NCBI GenBank assembly: GCA_964541375.1
Contig: CAZIPT010000008.1
Span: forward strand, 1-46,097
Reading direction: 5' to 3'
Source of the DNA: JBAXEO01 sp964541375
GTDB taxonomy: Bacteria > Actinomycetota > Coriobacteriia > Anaerosomatales > JAAXUF01
Length of the DNA: 46,097 bases
Part shown: piece by piece, positions 34,469 to 43,367 of the stretch
How the letters are laid out: each line of letters starts with the position of its first letter
Position numbering within the stretch: the stretch's first letter is position 1
Made by a program: the position numbers and the translations under genes
Notes under the pieces: generated by a model
Database searches by the model: none
The model's input: the letters and a program-made list of their open reading frames with translations, nothing else
What the model was told of the DNA's origin: nothing

Positions 34469-35164
34469 GTGCTCGAAGGTGGTGTCAGCGTCATAACTGC
34501 TTCAGGTATCGAGACTAGACGGCTGATGCTGTCGACATGTTTGGCACTCGTCCTCTTCCTCGCGTTCGCCGCGCCGGCATTCGCTGGCCAGGCCTCGACC
34601 GGGGAGCTGTTCTTCTACCCGTGTACGAGCTGCCACCCGGTGGCTCCCGGTGCGGTCGAAGCGGGGCGCAAGTTCCCCAACGACTTCAAGGGTCACGAGA
34701 TCGAGCTGATCGGTCACGACAAGCTCGGCAAGGCCGAAGAGGCGTGCGTGGTATGCCACGAAGACGCCGAGAAGAACCCCGGGATGCTCAAGACCATCGA
34801 TGGCGGCCTGGTGGACATCACCGGCGAAGTGTCGCTGGTGTGTGCCAAGTGCCACTCTCCCCAATATGCGCTCTGGAAGGCCGGTGCTCACGGCAAGGGC
34901 TTTGCCAAGTGCACGGCGGCGGGCTGCCACGACCCCCACACCCCCGGCTGGATCTATGCCGGTCCGTTGATGCCCTTTGTGGGGACCGGATTCCAGTTCC
35001 GCGTTTTGCCGGACAAGGAACCCTTTACGCCGCTCATGGCCCCCGCACCTCGCGGGATCCCTCCTGTCGAGACACCCGTCTGGTTCGCGGTGCTCGTCAC
35101 GCTGGGCGTGGTTGCTGCGGGCGGGTTGGTAGGCACACTGATTCTAGGAAGGTCGAAGCGATGA
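34469..35164 (+). CDS. Membrane cytochrome c with three CXXCH and one CX4CH site
   Basis: A 231-residue protein from GTG 34469; ATG 34526 is an alternative. A signal peptide ends PAFA. The domain outside has CTSCH, CVVCH and CAKCH, and a fourth possible site CTAAGCH with four residues between the cysteines. A C-terminal helix (FAVLVTLGVVAAGGLVGTLIL) anchors it. It overlaps the ferredoxin gene by 4 bp and is followed by NrfD. This trio resembles the cytochrome/FeS/NrfD cores of quinone-interacting complexes. Its likely job is to accept or donate electrons on the outer face. Whether the CX4CH site binds haem is uncertain. Confidence 0.85.
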   Translation: MLEGGVSVITASGIETRRLMLSTCLALVLFLAFAAPAFAGQASTGELFFYPCTSCHPVAPGAVEAGRKFPNDFKGHEIELIGHDKLGKAEEACVVCHEDAEKNPGMLKTIDGGLVDITGEVSLVCAKCHSPQYALWKAGAHGKGFAKCTAAGCHDPHTPGWIYAGPLMPFVGTGFQFRVLPDKEPFTPLMAPAPRGIPPVETPVWFAVLVTLGVVAAGGLVGTLILGRSKR

Positions 35165-36093
35165 GCCAGGACAAGCTGCCTGTGCACGTCGAGGCCGAAG
35201 TCCTCGACGAGGGCCGCAGCGATATGACGAGGCGGCGTTTTCTCAAAGGCATGGGCGCCGTGGCAGGCATTCTCGCCGCGGGCGTGATTCCGGCGTTTGC
35301 CACTGAGTTGGCCTCTTCCAAGGGCGCGACCACCACCGCTGAGGCTGTCTCTGAGGGTATTGAGGCGCCGGGTGAGGTCTCTCTCGAGCACCTCATCGAG
35401 GAAGATGGCTCGATCAACTATCCCGGGCATCCGGTGTCCTATGCGCCCCCGGCAGGCGATCAGAAGTGGGCAATGGTCATCGACGTCAAGGCGTGCGTCG
35501 GCTGCCGCAAGTGCGTGTACGCCTGCGTCAAGGAGAACAACATCGGGCGCAACTCGGGCTTCACCTACATCCAGGTGCTCGAGAACGAGTTGGGCACGAT
35601 GGAGATAGAGAGCTCGACGCTGGAGTACAGGAAGGGCGGAGATCCCGGGCGCTGGTACCAGCCGGTGCAGTGTATGCACTGCGCGAAGCCGACATGCGTC
35701 TACGGCTGCCCTGTGAAGGCGACATGGAAAGAGCCCGACGGCATCGTGGTCGTTGACTACGACAAGTGCATCTCATGCCGGAACTGCATCGTCACGTGCC
35801 CTTACTCCGCACGACACAACAACTGGGTCGATCCGTTTGTTCCTGAGAACGAGATCAACCCAAAGGTGCCGCTTGAGGCCAAAGCGGGCGTCATCGAGAA
35901 GTGCACCTTCTGCGTCCAGCGGGTCAGGGTCGGCCTCCCCACCCGGTGCACAGAGGTGTGCCCGGTCGGCGCCAGGACATTCGGCGATCTGAACGATCCG
36001 AACAGCGCTGTCTCGGAGCTGATCAAGACTAGACGGGTCTTCCGCATGAAAGAGGAACTGGGTACCGAACCGATGATCTGGTATGTGGGGTGA
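35161..36093 (+). CDS. Tat-exported 4Fe-4S ferredoxin subunit (NrfC/PsrB-like)
   Basis: A 310-residue protein from ATG 35161, in a 4-bp overlap with the cytochrome gene. The twin-arginine signal TRRRFLKGMG near residue 24 predicts export of the folded protein. Four cluster sites are visible: CVGCRKCVYAC, CMHCAKPTCVYGCP, CISCRNCIVTCP, and CTFC paired with CTEVCP. These match the four-cluster subunits of NrfC, PsrB and DmsB. It should link the NrfD quinone site to the cytochromes outside the membrane. No molybdopterin catalytic subunit is encoded here, so it is not a conventional reductase complex. Confidence 0.92.
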   Translation: MSQDKLPVHVEAEVLDEGRSDMTRRRFLKGMGAVAGILAAGVIPAFATELASSKGATTTAEAVSEGIEAPGEVSLEHLIEEDGSINYPGHPVSYAPPAGDQKWAMVIDVKACVGCRKCVYACVKENNIGRNSGFTYIQVLENELGTMEIESSTLEYRKGGDPGRWYQPVQCMHCAKPTCVYGCPVKATWKEPDGIVVVDYDKCISCRNCIVTCPYSARHNNWVDPFVPENEINPKVPLEAKAGVIEKCTFCVQRVRVGLPTRCTEVCPVGARTFGDLNDPNSAVSELIKTRRVFRMKEELGTEPMIWYVG

Positions 36094-36099
36094 TGACAC

Positions 36100-37365
36100 G
36101 TGACTGACGTGGCAACATCTCGGCCGGGCGTGAAGCGGTTCATCGGAATCGACTGGGACTTCGGCGCACTGAAGGCGGCCAGTCCGCGGTTCTGGCTGTG
36201 GGTCGGCGTTCTCGGCGTCTTCCTGGCCATGGGAGTGGTTGCGTGGTCCCAGCTGCTTACGCACGGCGGCGCGGTACTCGGTATGCGCGACAACTACCCT
36301 TGGGGGCTGTGGTTCGTCGACTACATGTACTACATCGGTCTGGCCGCCGGCGGTCTGGTGGTCTACGCGAGTGTCCACCTGTTCGGGGCGAAGCAGTACG
36401 CAGCACTCTCGAGGATCGCGGTGCTCCAGGCCGGCATCCTGACGATGATGGCGCTGATGGGGATCCTCACCGACATGGAGAGACCCATCAGGATGATGTG
36501 GTTTGCTCTGACCCCTAACCCCACGTCGCCGTTCCTCTACACGGGTAGTGCGGCTGGCGGTTACATGGTGCTGTGCTTCATCGATCTGTGGGTCCTGATC
36601 ACGGGCAAGGGCGGCCACAAGCTCGCGATGACGATGACGCTGATCGCACTCCCGTTCGCTATCTACATGCACACGACAACGGCGTTCGTCCTGTCGATGA
36701 ACAAGTCCAGAGAGCTCTGGCACTCGGCGGTGATGGTCCCGATATTCCTGACGTCGGCGACTGCATCAGGCATATCGTTGTTGCTGATATTCGCCTACAT
36801 CGTGCAGTCGACGACGCAGATCAAGTTCAAACCCACCATGTTTCGCAGCCTCTCCACGCTGCTGGCGACGGTCATGATCATCGACCTGTTCTTGTTGGTC
36901 GTCGAGATTCTGAGCATCTTCTGGCCGACCTCGGCGATGCCCGGGCACACCATCCGGATGAGCGAGTTCTTCACCGGCCACTACGCCTGGGCGTTTCTCC
37001 CCGTACTCATCCTGGGATTCTCGGCGTTCTTCCTGCTCGCTCGGCGCCCGTCTCGGCATATACCGGCGGTCCAGATCACGGCGGCCTCCATGTACCTCGT
37101 TGCGGTGCTGCTGAAGCGCTACTCGCTCATGGCGATGGGCTTCGCGCGCAACACCCTGGGCCAGCTCACCGGCATCTACGTGCCGAGCACCGTCGAGGTG
37201 TTCCTCGCTCTGGGCATCCTGTCGTTCGGCCTTCTGCTGATCACACTGGCGATGAAGGTCCTCCCGATGGAAACGCCGGAAGATGACCACGAGGAAGGTG
37301 TCGAGCCGTTCCGCGAGATCGCCTCGCCCGAGCCCGCGCTCGAAGCCGAGGTGACCGCACCGTGA
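36100..37365 (+). CDS. NrfD/PsrC-family quinol-interacting membrane subunit
   Basis: A 421-residue protein with a GTG start six bp after the ferredoxin gene. It has about nine or ten membrane helices. Family features include PWGLWFVDYMYYIGLAAGG early on, and helices with charged residues near the quinone site (LTDMERPIR). The C-terminal tail is acidic. NrfD proteins oxidise or reduce menaquinol and pass electrons to the FeS subunit. The stop overlaps the next multihaem cytochrome gene by 4 bp (GTGA), which ties this complex directly to the cytochrome chain. Confidence 0.92.
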   Translation: MTDVATSRPGVKRFIGIDWDFGALKAASPRFWLWVGVLGVFLAMGVVAWSQLLTHGGAVLGMRDNYPWGLWFVDYMYYIGLAAGGLVVYASVHLFGAKQYAALSRIAVLQAGILTMMALMGILTDMERPIRMMWFALTPNPTSPFLYTGSAAGGYMVLCFIDLWVLITGKGGHKLAMTMTLIALPFAIYMHTTTAFVLSMNKSRELWHSAVMVPIFLTSATASGISLLLIFAYIVQSTTQIKFKPTMFRSLSTLLATVMIIDLFLLVVEILSIFWPTSAMPGHTIRMSEFFTGHYAWAFLPVLILGFSAFFLLARRPSRHIPAVQITAASMYLVAVLLKRYSLMAMGFARNTLGQLTGIYVPSTVEVFLALGILSFGLLLITLAMKVLPMETPEDDHEEGVEPFREIASPEPALEAEVTAP

Positions 37366-38381
37366 CTCCAGACACGACCGAGAAGGGGCCAAACGCTGTG
37401 AATCGGCTCCCTCGTACACCGGTACTGATCGCGCTCGGGCTCGTCGTCGTGACCGTCTCGCTCATCGGCGTCGCGATGTTCCTGACGTCTTCGCCCGCGT
37501 TCTTTGCGCGCTACAAGTCGCTGACCCGCCGGTACGACACCCTTCAGACCTCGGTTCACAAGGGTCTTGAGTGCAACGCGTGCCACACGGATCAGGGCGG
37601 CCCCGTGCTCCACGAGGTCGGTCTTGTCGGCGACTTCTACACGAGTCTGTTCTCGAAGAGCAGCGAGCCCAGGTTCACCAAGATGGTCAAGCCACCGAGG
37701 GAAGCGTGTCTGGAATGCCACCGCGGGGCGTGGAGCTTCAACGCGAAGCGGACGGCAAAGGTCCCGCATCCGGCGCACTTGCGTGTCAGCACCGAGGAAC
37801 GGGACTGCGTGACGTGTCACAAGTGGACCGCGCACGAAGAGGCGTACATGGAGAAGCACAAGTCCATGCCGTTCAGCGGTGTGTGCGCGACGTACGGGTG
37901 TCACGCCGGCTGGAAGAAGACCAACGAATGCTCCACGTGCCATCACACGCTCAACCCTGACAAGGAAGCCTGGAAGACGTCGCACCCCAAGGCTGTCCAG
38001 ACGATAGGCGCCAACGCGTGTCTTGAGACGTGCCATGAATCGGCCCAGTGCCGCCTGTGCCATACGACGGGCCAGACGCCGGTGTTCAAGGGGCTTGTCG
38101 CGCAGACCGGCCTGAAGGCGATCGAGGCTCTCCACACGAAGCCCGATTGGATGGAACAGCACGGTTCGCAGGCGCTGATAGACAAGAGCAAATGCCTCGT
38201 TTGTCACGTTTCCGAGGGTGAGTGCCAGGACTGTCATGCACTCAGGCCGGCATTCCACGGGTCGACAACCACATGGATCGGCGCGCACAAGGAGCCGGGC
38301 AAGCAGAAGCAGCGCTGTCTGGCCTGCCACAAGGAGCAGCAGTGTATCGACTGCCACAACCAGTTCAAGGAGATGCGGTAA
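37362..38381 (+). CDS. Membrane multihaem cytochrome c (9 CXXCH plus CX3CH and CX4CH)
   Basis: A 339-residue protein with an N-terminal anchor (VLIALGLVVVTVSLIGVAMFL). Canonical sites: CNACH, CLECH, CVTCH, CSTCH, CRLCH, CLVCH, CQDCH, CLACH and CIDCH. Two sites are expanded: CATYGCH (37884-37904) and CLETCH. Aligned with the two following paralogues, the first expanded site matches CLAKCH and then canonical CLKCH, so it is a true haem position with altered spacing. It is translationally coupled to NrfD. It probably carries electrons outward across the wall. Confidence 0.9.
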   Translation: MTPDTTEKGPNAVNRLPRTPVLIALGLVVVTVSLIGVAMFLTSSPAFFARYKSLTRRYDTLQTSVHKGLECNACHTDQGGPVLHEVGLVGDFYTSLFSKSSEPRFTKMVKPPREACLECHRGAWSFNAKRTAKVPHPAHLRVSTEERDCVTCHKWTAHEEAYMEKHKSMPFSGVCATYGCHAGWKKTNECSTCHHTLNPDKEAWKTSHPKAVQTIGANACLETCHESAQCRLCHTTGQTPVFKGLVAQTGLKAIEALHTKPDWMEQHGSQALIDKSKCLVCHVSEGECQDCHALRPAFHGSTTTWIGAHKEPGKQKQRCLACHKEQQCIDCHNQFKEMR

Positions 38382-39209
38382 GTGACGGAGCACGACGAGC
38401 CGACGCCTGTCGAAGGTGAAGGCACTGGCAAGCGCTCCAAGAAGCTGCGGTGGCTGATTGCCGCGGCTGTGGTGCTCGTCGTCCTCGTTGTGGCCTTTCT
38501 GCCGCAGTTCTCGACAACGCAGCCAGGCTACTACCGGCGCTATCCGGGATTGTCGGTCCGCATGGACAACTGGAAGAACTCGACTCACGCCCGTGTCGGG
38601 TGTGTGGCGTGTCACGTCGAGCCGGGCGTGAAGGGCCTGGTGAGCTACGGTCTCGCCTCCATTCCCGCCTTCTACTCGCAGATCTTCCTTGGTGCGCAGA
38701 CGACGAATCTGCTGAAGCCGCCGAGCGTGGCCGCGTGCCAGAAGTGCCACACGAACTATCGCCAGGTCTCGCCCAACGGCGACCTCCTGATCCCGCACAA
38801 GGCCCACGTGGTTGTTCTCAAGATGAACTGCGTCGAGTGCCACAAGAACCTCGTTCACACTGCGAACGACAAGGGCTACAACAGTCCTCAGATGGCGACC
38901 TGCCTTGCCAAGTGCCACAACGGCAAGACCGCGACAAACAAATGCGTCAAGTGCCACACCCAGAAGAGGACTCCCGAGAGCCACGCGCTGAAGAACTGGC
39001 TTGAGGTACACAGCCAGCAGGCAGCGACCGGTGATTGCGGCAAGTGCCATGGGTGGACTCAGAACTACTGCGCCGACTGCCACAAGAACCGTCCGGCATC
39101 TCACGTCGGGAACTGGAAGACCGGTCACGCAGCCGCTGCCAAGCAGCGCGGCAAGGGCTGTCTCGTCTGTCACGGTGGCGAGAAGTTCTGCAAGCAGTGT
39201 CACGACTAG
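38382..39209 (+). CDS. Membrane multihaem cytochrome c (8 CXXCH plus CX3CH)
   Basis: A 275-residue protein whose GTG start directly follows the previous stop codon. A charged N-terminus and one anchor helix (LIAAAVVLVVLVVAFL) lead to TTQPGYYRRYPGL and haem sites CVACH, CQKCH, CVECH, CVKCH, CGKCH, CADCH, CLVCH and CKQCH, with CLAKCH (38901-38918) as a ninth, expanded site. It is a clear paralogue of the next gene, with the same order of motifs (RYP, QVSPNGDLLIPHKAHV, CHNGKTAT). It probably works in series with its neighbours in one electron-transfer chain. Confidence 0.9.
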   Translation: MTEHDEPTPVEGEGTGKRSKKLRWLIAAAVVLVVLVVAFLPQFSTTQPGYYRRYPGLSVRMDNWKNSTHARVGCVACHVEPGVKGLVSYGLASIPAFYSQIFLGAQTTNLLKPPSVAACQKCHTNYRQVSPNGDLLIPHKAHVVVLKMNCVECHKNLVHTANDKGYNSPQMATCLAKCHNGKTATNKCVKCHTQKRTPESHALKNWLEVHSQQAATGDCGKCHGWTQNYCADCHKNRPASHVGNWKTGHAAAAKQRGKGCLVCHGGEKFCKQCHD

Positions 39210-39246
39210 CTCGTTCGGGCCGCGCGCCTAACTTGGAGGATTGAAG

Positions 39247-40131
39247 TTGTCAGCTGATAGTCCACAGAAGAGCACCTGGCGAGATCGGCTGGGTCGCGCG
39301 CGGGAGTCGCTGCGCGGCGGCGGCAGGCGCCGCCTCTTCGTGGTTCTGGGGATAGCGGCGCTCGTTCTCGTGGTATTTGTCGTGATCCCGGGTTACGTCG
39401 CGACGCAACCGCAGTTCATGAACCGGTATCCGGCACTGCAAAACGCCCACGAAACGTGGTCGACTTCGGTGCATGCCGAGGCGTCATGTCAGAGCTGTCA
39501 CGTGTCGCCCCGCTGGACCGCGCAAACGGTATACGCCGGCCGGATGCTCGGCGAGTTCTACCTCTCGTTCGTGATGCCGTCCCGGCAGCCCCAGCTGTTC
39601 AAGACCCCGACGAACGAGGCGTGCGGACGGTGCCATGTCGACCTGCGAACGGTATCGCCATCCGGCGATCTCAACATCCCGCATCGTGCGCACGTGAACG
39701 TGCTGAAGCTTCAGTGCGTTCAGTGTCACGAGTACCTGGTCCACAAGACGAACCCTGCGGGCAAGCACACCCCGGCCATGGCCGAGTGTCTGAAGTGCCA
39801 CGACGGCAAGACGGCGAAGAACGGTTGCTCGACCTGTCACACCAATAAGGCGCTGCCCGAGAATCACCGGGATGCGAATTGGGTCGTCGTGCATCCGGAC
39901 AAGCAGAAAGAGGTCGACTGCGCGAAATGTCACAAGTGGACGCAGAACTGGTGTGCGCAGTGCCATTCGACCCGTCCAAGGTCGCACACAAAGACGTGGC
40001 GGACTGACCACGGTGCGAAGGTCAAGACGCACCGCAACTGCGAGGCCTGCCACGAGGCCGCATTCTGCGTGCGCTGTCACGGAGAGGTTCCGCAAGACAA
40101 CATCAATCCCGCTCTTACGGTCGTGAAGTAG
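39247..40131 (+). CDS. Membrane nonahaem cytochrome c
   Basis: A 294-residue protein. TTG 39247 is chosen because GGAGG (39235-39239) lies seven bases upstream; TTG 39241 would abut the ribosome site. One anchor helix (FVVLGIAALVLVVFVVI) is followed by nine canonical sites: CQSCH, CGRCH, CVQCH, CLKCH, CSTCH, CAKCH, CAQCH, CEACH and CVRCH. It parallels the previous protein along its length (TQPQFMNRYPAL, TVSPSGDLNIPHRAHV, CHDGKTAKNGC), indicating tandem duplication. It is the last gene of the cytochrome run before the two-component genes. Confidence 0.9.
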   Translation: MSADSPQKSTWRDRLGRARESLRGGGRRRLFVVLGIAALVLVVFVVIPGYVATQPQFMNRYPALQNAHETWSTSVHAEASCQSCHVSPRWTAQTVYAGRMLGEFYLSFVMPSRQPQLFKTPTNEACGRCHVDLRTVSPSGDLNIPHRAHVNVLKLQCVQCHEYLVHKTNPAGKHTPAMAECLKCHDGKTAKNGCSTCHTNKALPENHRDANWVVVHPDKQKEVDCAKCHKWTQNWCAQCHSTRPRSHTKTWRTDHGAKVKTHRNCEACHEAAFCVRCHGEVPQDNINPALTVVK

Positions 40132-40250
40132 GGGCGGCGCGTCTGCAAGTCGGGCGACCGGCAGGATCCGTGGAATCTCGCGCATTAGACGGCAATTCCA
40201 CTCGCAAAGGGTATTCTCGCTGTACGGGCACCGTGTCATCAGGGAGGATC

Positions 40251-40937
40251 ATGTCGGTCGAGCGCATCTTGGTCGTCGATGACGAGGAATCGATCCTCAA
40301 GATCGTCGACTATGCCCTTTCTCAGGCGGGCTACGAAGTCCACACGGCCGGAGACGCTGCTGGCGGCGAGTTCATCTTCTCCCAGATCAAGCCGGACCTC
40401 GTGATCCTCGACGTAATGCTGCCCGGCAAGTCCGGACTCGATATCGCGCGCGATCTTCGCGCCCAGTCCAGCATCCCGATCATCATGCTCTCGGCACGCG
40501 GCGACGAGGTCGATCGCATCCTGGGGCTGGAGTTCGGTGCCGACGACTACGTGACCAAGCCCTTTTCGCCGAGAGAGCTCGTCAGCCGAGTCAAGGCCAT
40601 TCTGCGGCGGACCAACATGGAACCCGACGAGAAGGCCTGCATCACCGTGGGCGACCTCCAGATCGACACCTTGTCTCGGCAGGTCAAGATGTCGGGGGAG
40701 CCGGTCCACCTGACAAGTTCCGAATACGGGATTCTCCTGCATCTGGCCCGGCATCCGGGCACGGCCTTCTCCCGGCAAGCGATTCTGACGGCGCTCTGGG
40801 AGGAGTCGCCGGTGGGTGACGAACGCGCCATCGACGTTCACATCCACAACATCCGTGAGAAGCTCGAGGCCGATCCCAAGGATCCCGCCTATATCCTGAC
40901 CGTTCGCGGGTTCGGCTATCGGCTGAGGGAGTCCTAG
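40251..40937 (+). CDS. OmpR/PhoB-family response regulator
   Basis: A 228-residue protein from ATG 40251, preceded by GGGAGGATC. The receiver domain (1-118) has VVDDEES, phospho-acceptor Asp54 (LVILDVMLP), SARGDEVDR and TKPFSP. The C-terminal winged helix (about 132-228) has LTSSEYGILLHLARHPG, and ends with the wing TVRGFGYRL. It lies 5 bp upstream of a sensor kinase gene. It is embedded between two cytochrome operons whose upstream regions carry 11-bp direct repeats. PhoB-like regulators bind such repeats, so it is the prime candidate regulator of this locus. Confidence 0.95.
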   Translation: MSVERILVVDDEESILKIVDYALSQAGYEVHTAGDAAGGEFIFSQIKPDLVILDVMLPGKSGLDIARDLRAQSSIPIIMLSARGDEVDRILGLEFGADDYVTKPFSPRELVSRVKAILRRTNMEPDEKACITVGDLQIDTLSRQVKMSGEPVHLTSSEYGILLHLARHPGTAFSRQAILTALWEESPVGDERAIDVHIHNIREKLEADPKDPAYILTVRGFGYRLRES

Positions 40938-40942
40938 GCCTC

Positions 40943-42706
40943 ATGGCCCCGCGCGTCAGAGCTTCGTTCCGCCTCTGGCAGACCGAGCTCTTCGTGGTCG
41001 TCATCGTGGTCGCGATCCTCATCCTCTCCGGCTCATTGTCGGTCGGACTCAAGTACACACTCGCCGAGATGGGCAAGACCAACGAGCTCCGTGATGCCTC
41101 GGCGCTCGCGCTGAGACTCCAGCCCGAGTTCCCGGTGACCGTCGAGAGCCTCGCCCGCATGCGCAAGAGCATGTCTGAGTACCGCAACATCTACGGGGCC
41201 GGCATCTGGGTCTATGACAAGGGCGGCATGCTGCTCGACTCCTCGTTTGACACCGCACCCAGCCCCCAGGTGCTTGAGGCCGCGCGTCTCGGAGGGCTCG
41301 CTGACGACCCACCCTACGCAAGCATGGACCTGAAGCAAGGCGGATGGGTCGTCGCCTCGAAGGTGATTCACGGCCCCAAGGGCAATCGCGAGGGGGTCGT
41401 GGTCATCGCCAGCTCGGTGGCGAGCGAACTGGCCATCCTTGACGCCGTGCGCGGACGGCTGTGGATCACCTTCTGGATATCTCTCGTCGTCGCCGGCCTG
41501 TTGGGCTTCGGCTTCTCGGAGCTCATCAGTCGCCGGGTTCGCGCGATGTCCAGCGCGGCACAGGCAATCGCCGACGGCGACTTCGAGCAGCGGCTGCCAA
41601 CCGGCGTCGCACCTGACGAGATATACGACCTCGCCGTCTCGTACAACCAGATGGCGGCCAAGCTCGGTGAGGCCTTCTCGGCGGTGCAGGAGCGCGAGCG
41701 GGAGATTGCGGCAGTGGTCGAGTCGATGGCCGAGGGCGTGGTCGCGTTCGACGCGGCCGGGACCGTGCGAGTCATCAATCCGGAGGCCGTGGAACTGCTC
41801 GCGCCGCCGGAGGGCGACCTGATGGGGGAGTCGGCGGAGTGCCTCACCGACGACAGCGAGGTTCTGGGCGTCATCGATGCGGGCCTCGCAGGGGAGGACG
41901 CCTCGGCGACTGTGCGTTTGGGCGATCTGACGGTCCTGATCCACTGCACGCCCCTTCGCGATGACGCCGGCCACGTAGACGGCGCCGTGCTGCTCCTTGC
42001 CGACATGACCGAGCGGCATCGGGTCGAGGACGCGCAGCGGCAGTTCGTCGCCGACGCGAGCCACGAGATGCGCACACCGATCGCGGCCCTGAAGGGGATG
42101 CTCGAGCTGCTCAACGACGGCGCCAAGGACGACCCTAAGGTCCGCGACGACTTCATGCGCACGATGCAGATCGAGGCCGACCGCCTGGGCCGGCTCGTCG
42201 CCGACCTGCTCACGCTTGCAAAGCTTGAGGCGGGGAGTCTCCACCCGGTCTTGGCCCCGCAGTCGGTTCGGACGCTCTTCGACGAGGTCGCCGGCGTGAT
42301 GTGCACGCTCGCCGAGAGGGCCGGCGTCGAGCTGTCGGTGGAGCTGCCCGACGGCGATATCGACGTGCTTGCCGACAGAGATCGCATCGTCCAGGTGTTG
42401 CTGGGCTTCGTCGACAACGCCCTGAAGCACTCGCCGCGCGACACGACGGTGCACATGCGCGCCCGTGTGGAGGGTGAGGCAGCGATTCTAGAGGTCGCCG
42501 ACGAGGGATCAGGCATCGAGCCCGAGCAGATCGCACGGGTCTTCGACCGCTTCTATCGCGCCGACGAGGCCCGTGCCGGGCGGGGCGGGGCGGGGCTCGG
42601 CCTGGCGATAGCCAAGGAGATCGTTGAGGTGCATGGCTCCTCGATCGATGTGGAGTCGGCGCCCGGTGCGGGCACGGTCTTCCGGTTCCGGTTGATGCTC
42701 GCCTAG
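40943..42706 (+). CDS. Membrane sensor histidine kinase (PhoR/ResE/WalK-like)
   Basis: A 587-residue protein with two membrane helices (about 15-35 and 170-192) flanking an extracytoplasmic sensor region of about 135 residues. HAMP (about 193-245), PAS (about 252-360), HisKA (His374 in ASHEMRTPIAAL) and HATPase (DNALKHSP, GGAGLGLAIAKEI) follow. The order is that of PhoR, ResE and WalK kinases, which sense phosphate, redox state or wall state. It is cotranscribed with the OmpR-type regulator. The sensed signal is not evident from the sequence; a respiratory signal fits the context. Confidence 0.93.
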   Translation: MAPRVRASFRLWQTELFVVVIVVAILILSGSLSVGLKYTLAEMGKTNELRDASALALRLQPEFPVTVESLARMRKSMSEYRNIYGAGIWVYDKGGMLLDSSFDTAPSPQVLEAARLGGLADDPPYASMDLKQGGWVVASKVIHGPKGNREGVVVIASSVASELAILDAVRGRLWITFWISLVVAGLLGFGFSELISRRVRAMSSAAQAIADGDFEQRLPTGVAPDEIYDLAVSYNQMAAKLGEAFSAVQEREREIAAVVESMAEGVVAFDAAGTVRVINPEAVELLAPPEGDLMGESAECLTDDSEVLGVIDAGLAGEDASATVRLGDLTVLIHCTPLRDDAGHVDGAVLLLADMTERHRVEDAQRQFVADASHEMRTPIAALKGMLELLNDGAKDDPKVRDDFMRTMQIEADRLGRLVADLLTLAKLEAGSLHPVLAPQSVRTLFDEVAGVMCTLAERAGVELSVELPDGDIDVLADRDRIVQVLLGFVDNALKHSPRDTTVHMRARVEGEAAILEVADEGSGIEPEQIARVFDRFYRADEARAGRGGAGLGLAIAKEIVEVHGSSIDVESAPGAGTVFRFRLMLA

Positions 42707-42730
42707 AAGCGCCGAGGGCGCTCGGCCGGT

Positions 42731-42747
42731 GCTAACACAACCTTAAC
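42731..42747 (+). promoter_or_regulatory. 11-bp repeat pair before the Rieske/cytochrome b operon
   Basis: GCTAAC (42731-42736) and CTTAAC (42742-42747) are exactly 11 bp apart; a weak third unit GCTCAT lies at 42753. The 13 bases at 42735-42747 are identical to 34379-34391. A second set follows, with AGTAC at 42767, 42778 and 42790 (periods 11 and 12). Together they fill the gap before the Rieske start at 42856. Confidence 0.55.
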
Positions 42748-42855
42748 GAAGCGCTCATGGAACCTAAGTACGCCAAGAGTACATTCGTAAGTACACGCAG
42801 GCGGCTGTCCGCCCGTGTGCCGATTCGGGCAGTACCCACCAACCGGAGGTATGCG

Positions 42856-43359
42856 ATGTCCGATCCATTCGGGCACAGCGACCAAGACGCGGGGCAGTCC
42901 CTCGACTCTACTCATCCGCCCATCACGCGCCGACGGTTTCTCGTCTGGGCCGCGGGAGCGTCGCTCGGCGCGTCCGCCCTCTTCATCGGTGCGACGGTGA
43001 TCAAGGCGATGGTCCCACCCGATCGCTCCATAGACGGCCGCAGGAACGCAGGCCGCGTGGCCGTCGCTCGGCTTTCCGACCTCCGGATCAACGAGCCGTT
43101 GCTCGCAGAGTACGGTCAGGAGCCCGTGTTCGTGGTCAAGACGCCGGGCGCCAAGGTGCTGGTTCTCAGCGCGGCCTGTCCGCACGTCGGGTGCACGCTC
43201 GCGTTCAACAAGGAGTCCGACAAGTTCGTGTGCCCGTGCCACAAGAGCACGTTCGCCCTCGACGGCTCTCGGCTCGCCGGTCCGGCGCCCCGTGGCATGG
43301 TCTCGGCAGCGTCCGAGATCGTCAACGGTGAGGTCATCGTCTCGGGATTCCGGGCGTAG
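42856..43359 (+). CDS. Rieske 2Fe-2S protein of a b6-type quinol oxidase complex
   Basis: A 167-residue protein from ATG 42856, after GGAGG. The twin-arginine motif TRRRFLVW and an uncleaved helix (about 28-50) give Tat export with membrane anchoring. The cluster motifs are ACPHVGC (ligands Cys108 and His110; Cys113 for the disulphide) and CPCHKS (ligands Cys126 and His129; Cys128 for the disulphide). It begins the operon with cytochrome b6, subunit IV and an 11-haem cytochrome, and should take an electron from quinol and pass it to the cytochrome. Confidence 0.95.
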   Translation: MSDPFGHSDQDAGQSLDSTHPPITRRRFLVWAAGASLGASALFIGATVIKAMVPPDRSIDGRRNAGRVAVARLSDLRINEPLLAEYGQEPVFVVKTPGAKVLVLSAACPHVGCTLAFNKESDKFVCPCHKSTFALDGSRLAGPAPRGMVSAASEIVNGEVIVSGFRA

Positions 43360-43367
43360 GGGACCCT

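Noticed and set aside
34537..35160. Upstream extension of the ferredoxin frame
   Set aside because: It overlaps the tetrahaem-type cytochrome gene; the ATG at 35161 with a proper Tat signal is the natural start.
35161..37365. FeS and NrfD subunits as part of a nitrite (NrfA) or polysulphide reductase
   Set aside because: No NrfA-type CXXCK haem site and no molybdopterin catalytic subunit occur in the window, so a specific reductase name is not supported.
37176..39203. 675-codon open frame on the minus strand
   Set aside because: It is the antisense shadow of the cytochrome genes; its sequence has no coherent domain, while the plus strand carries regular CXXCH motifs.
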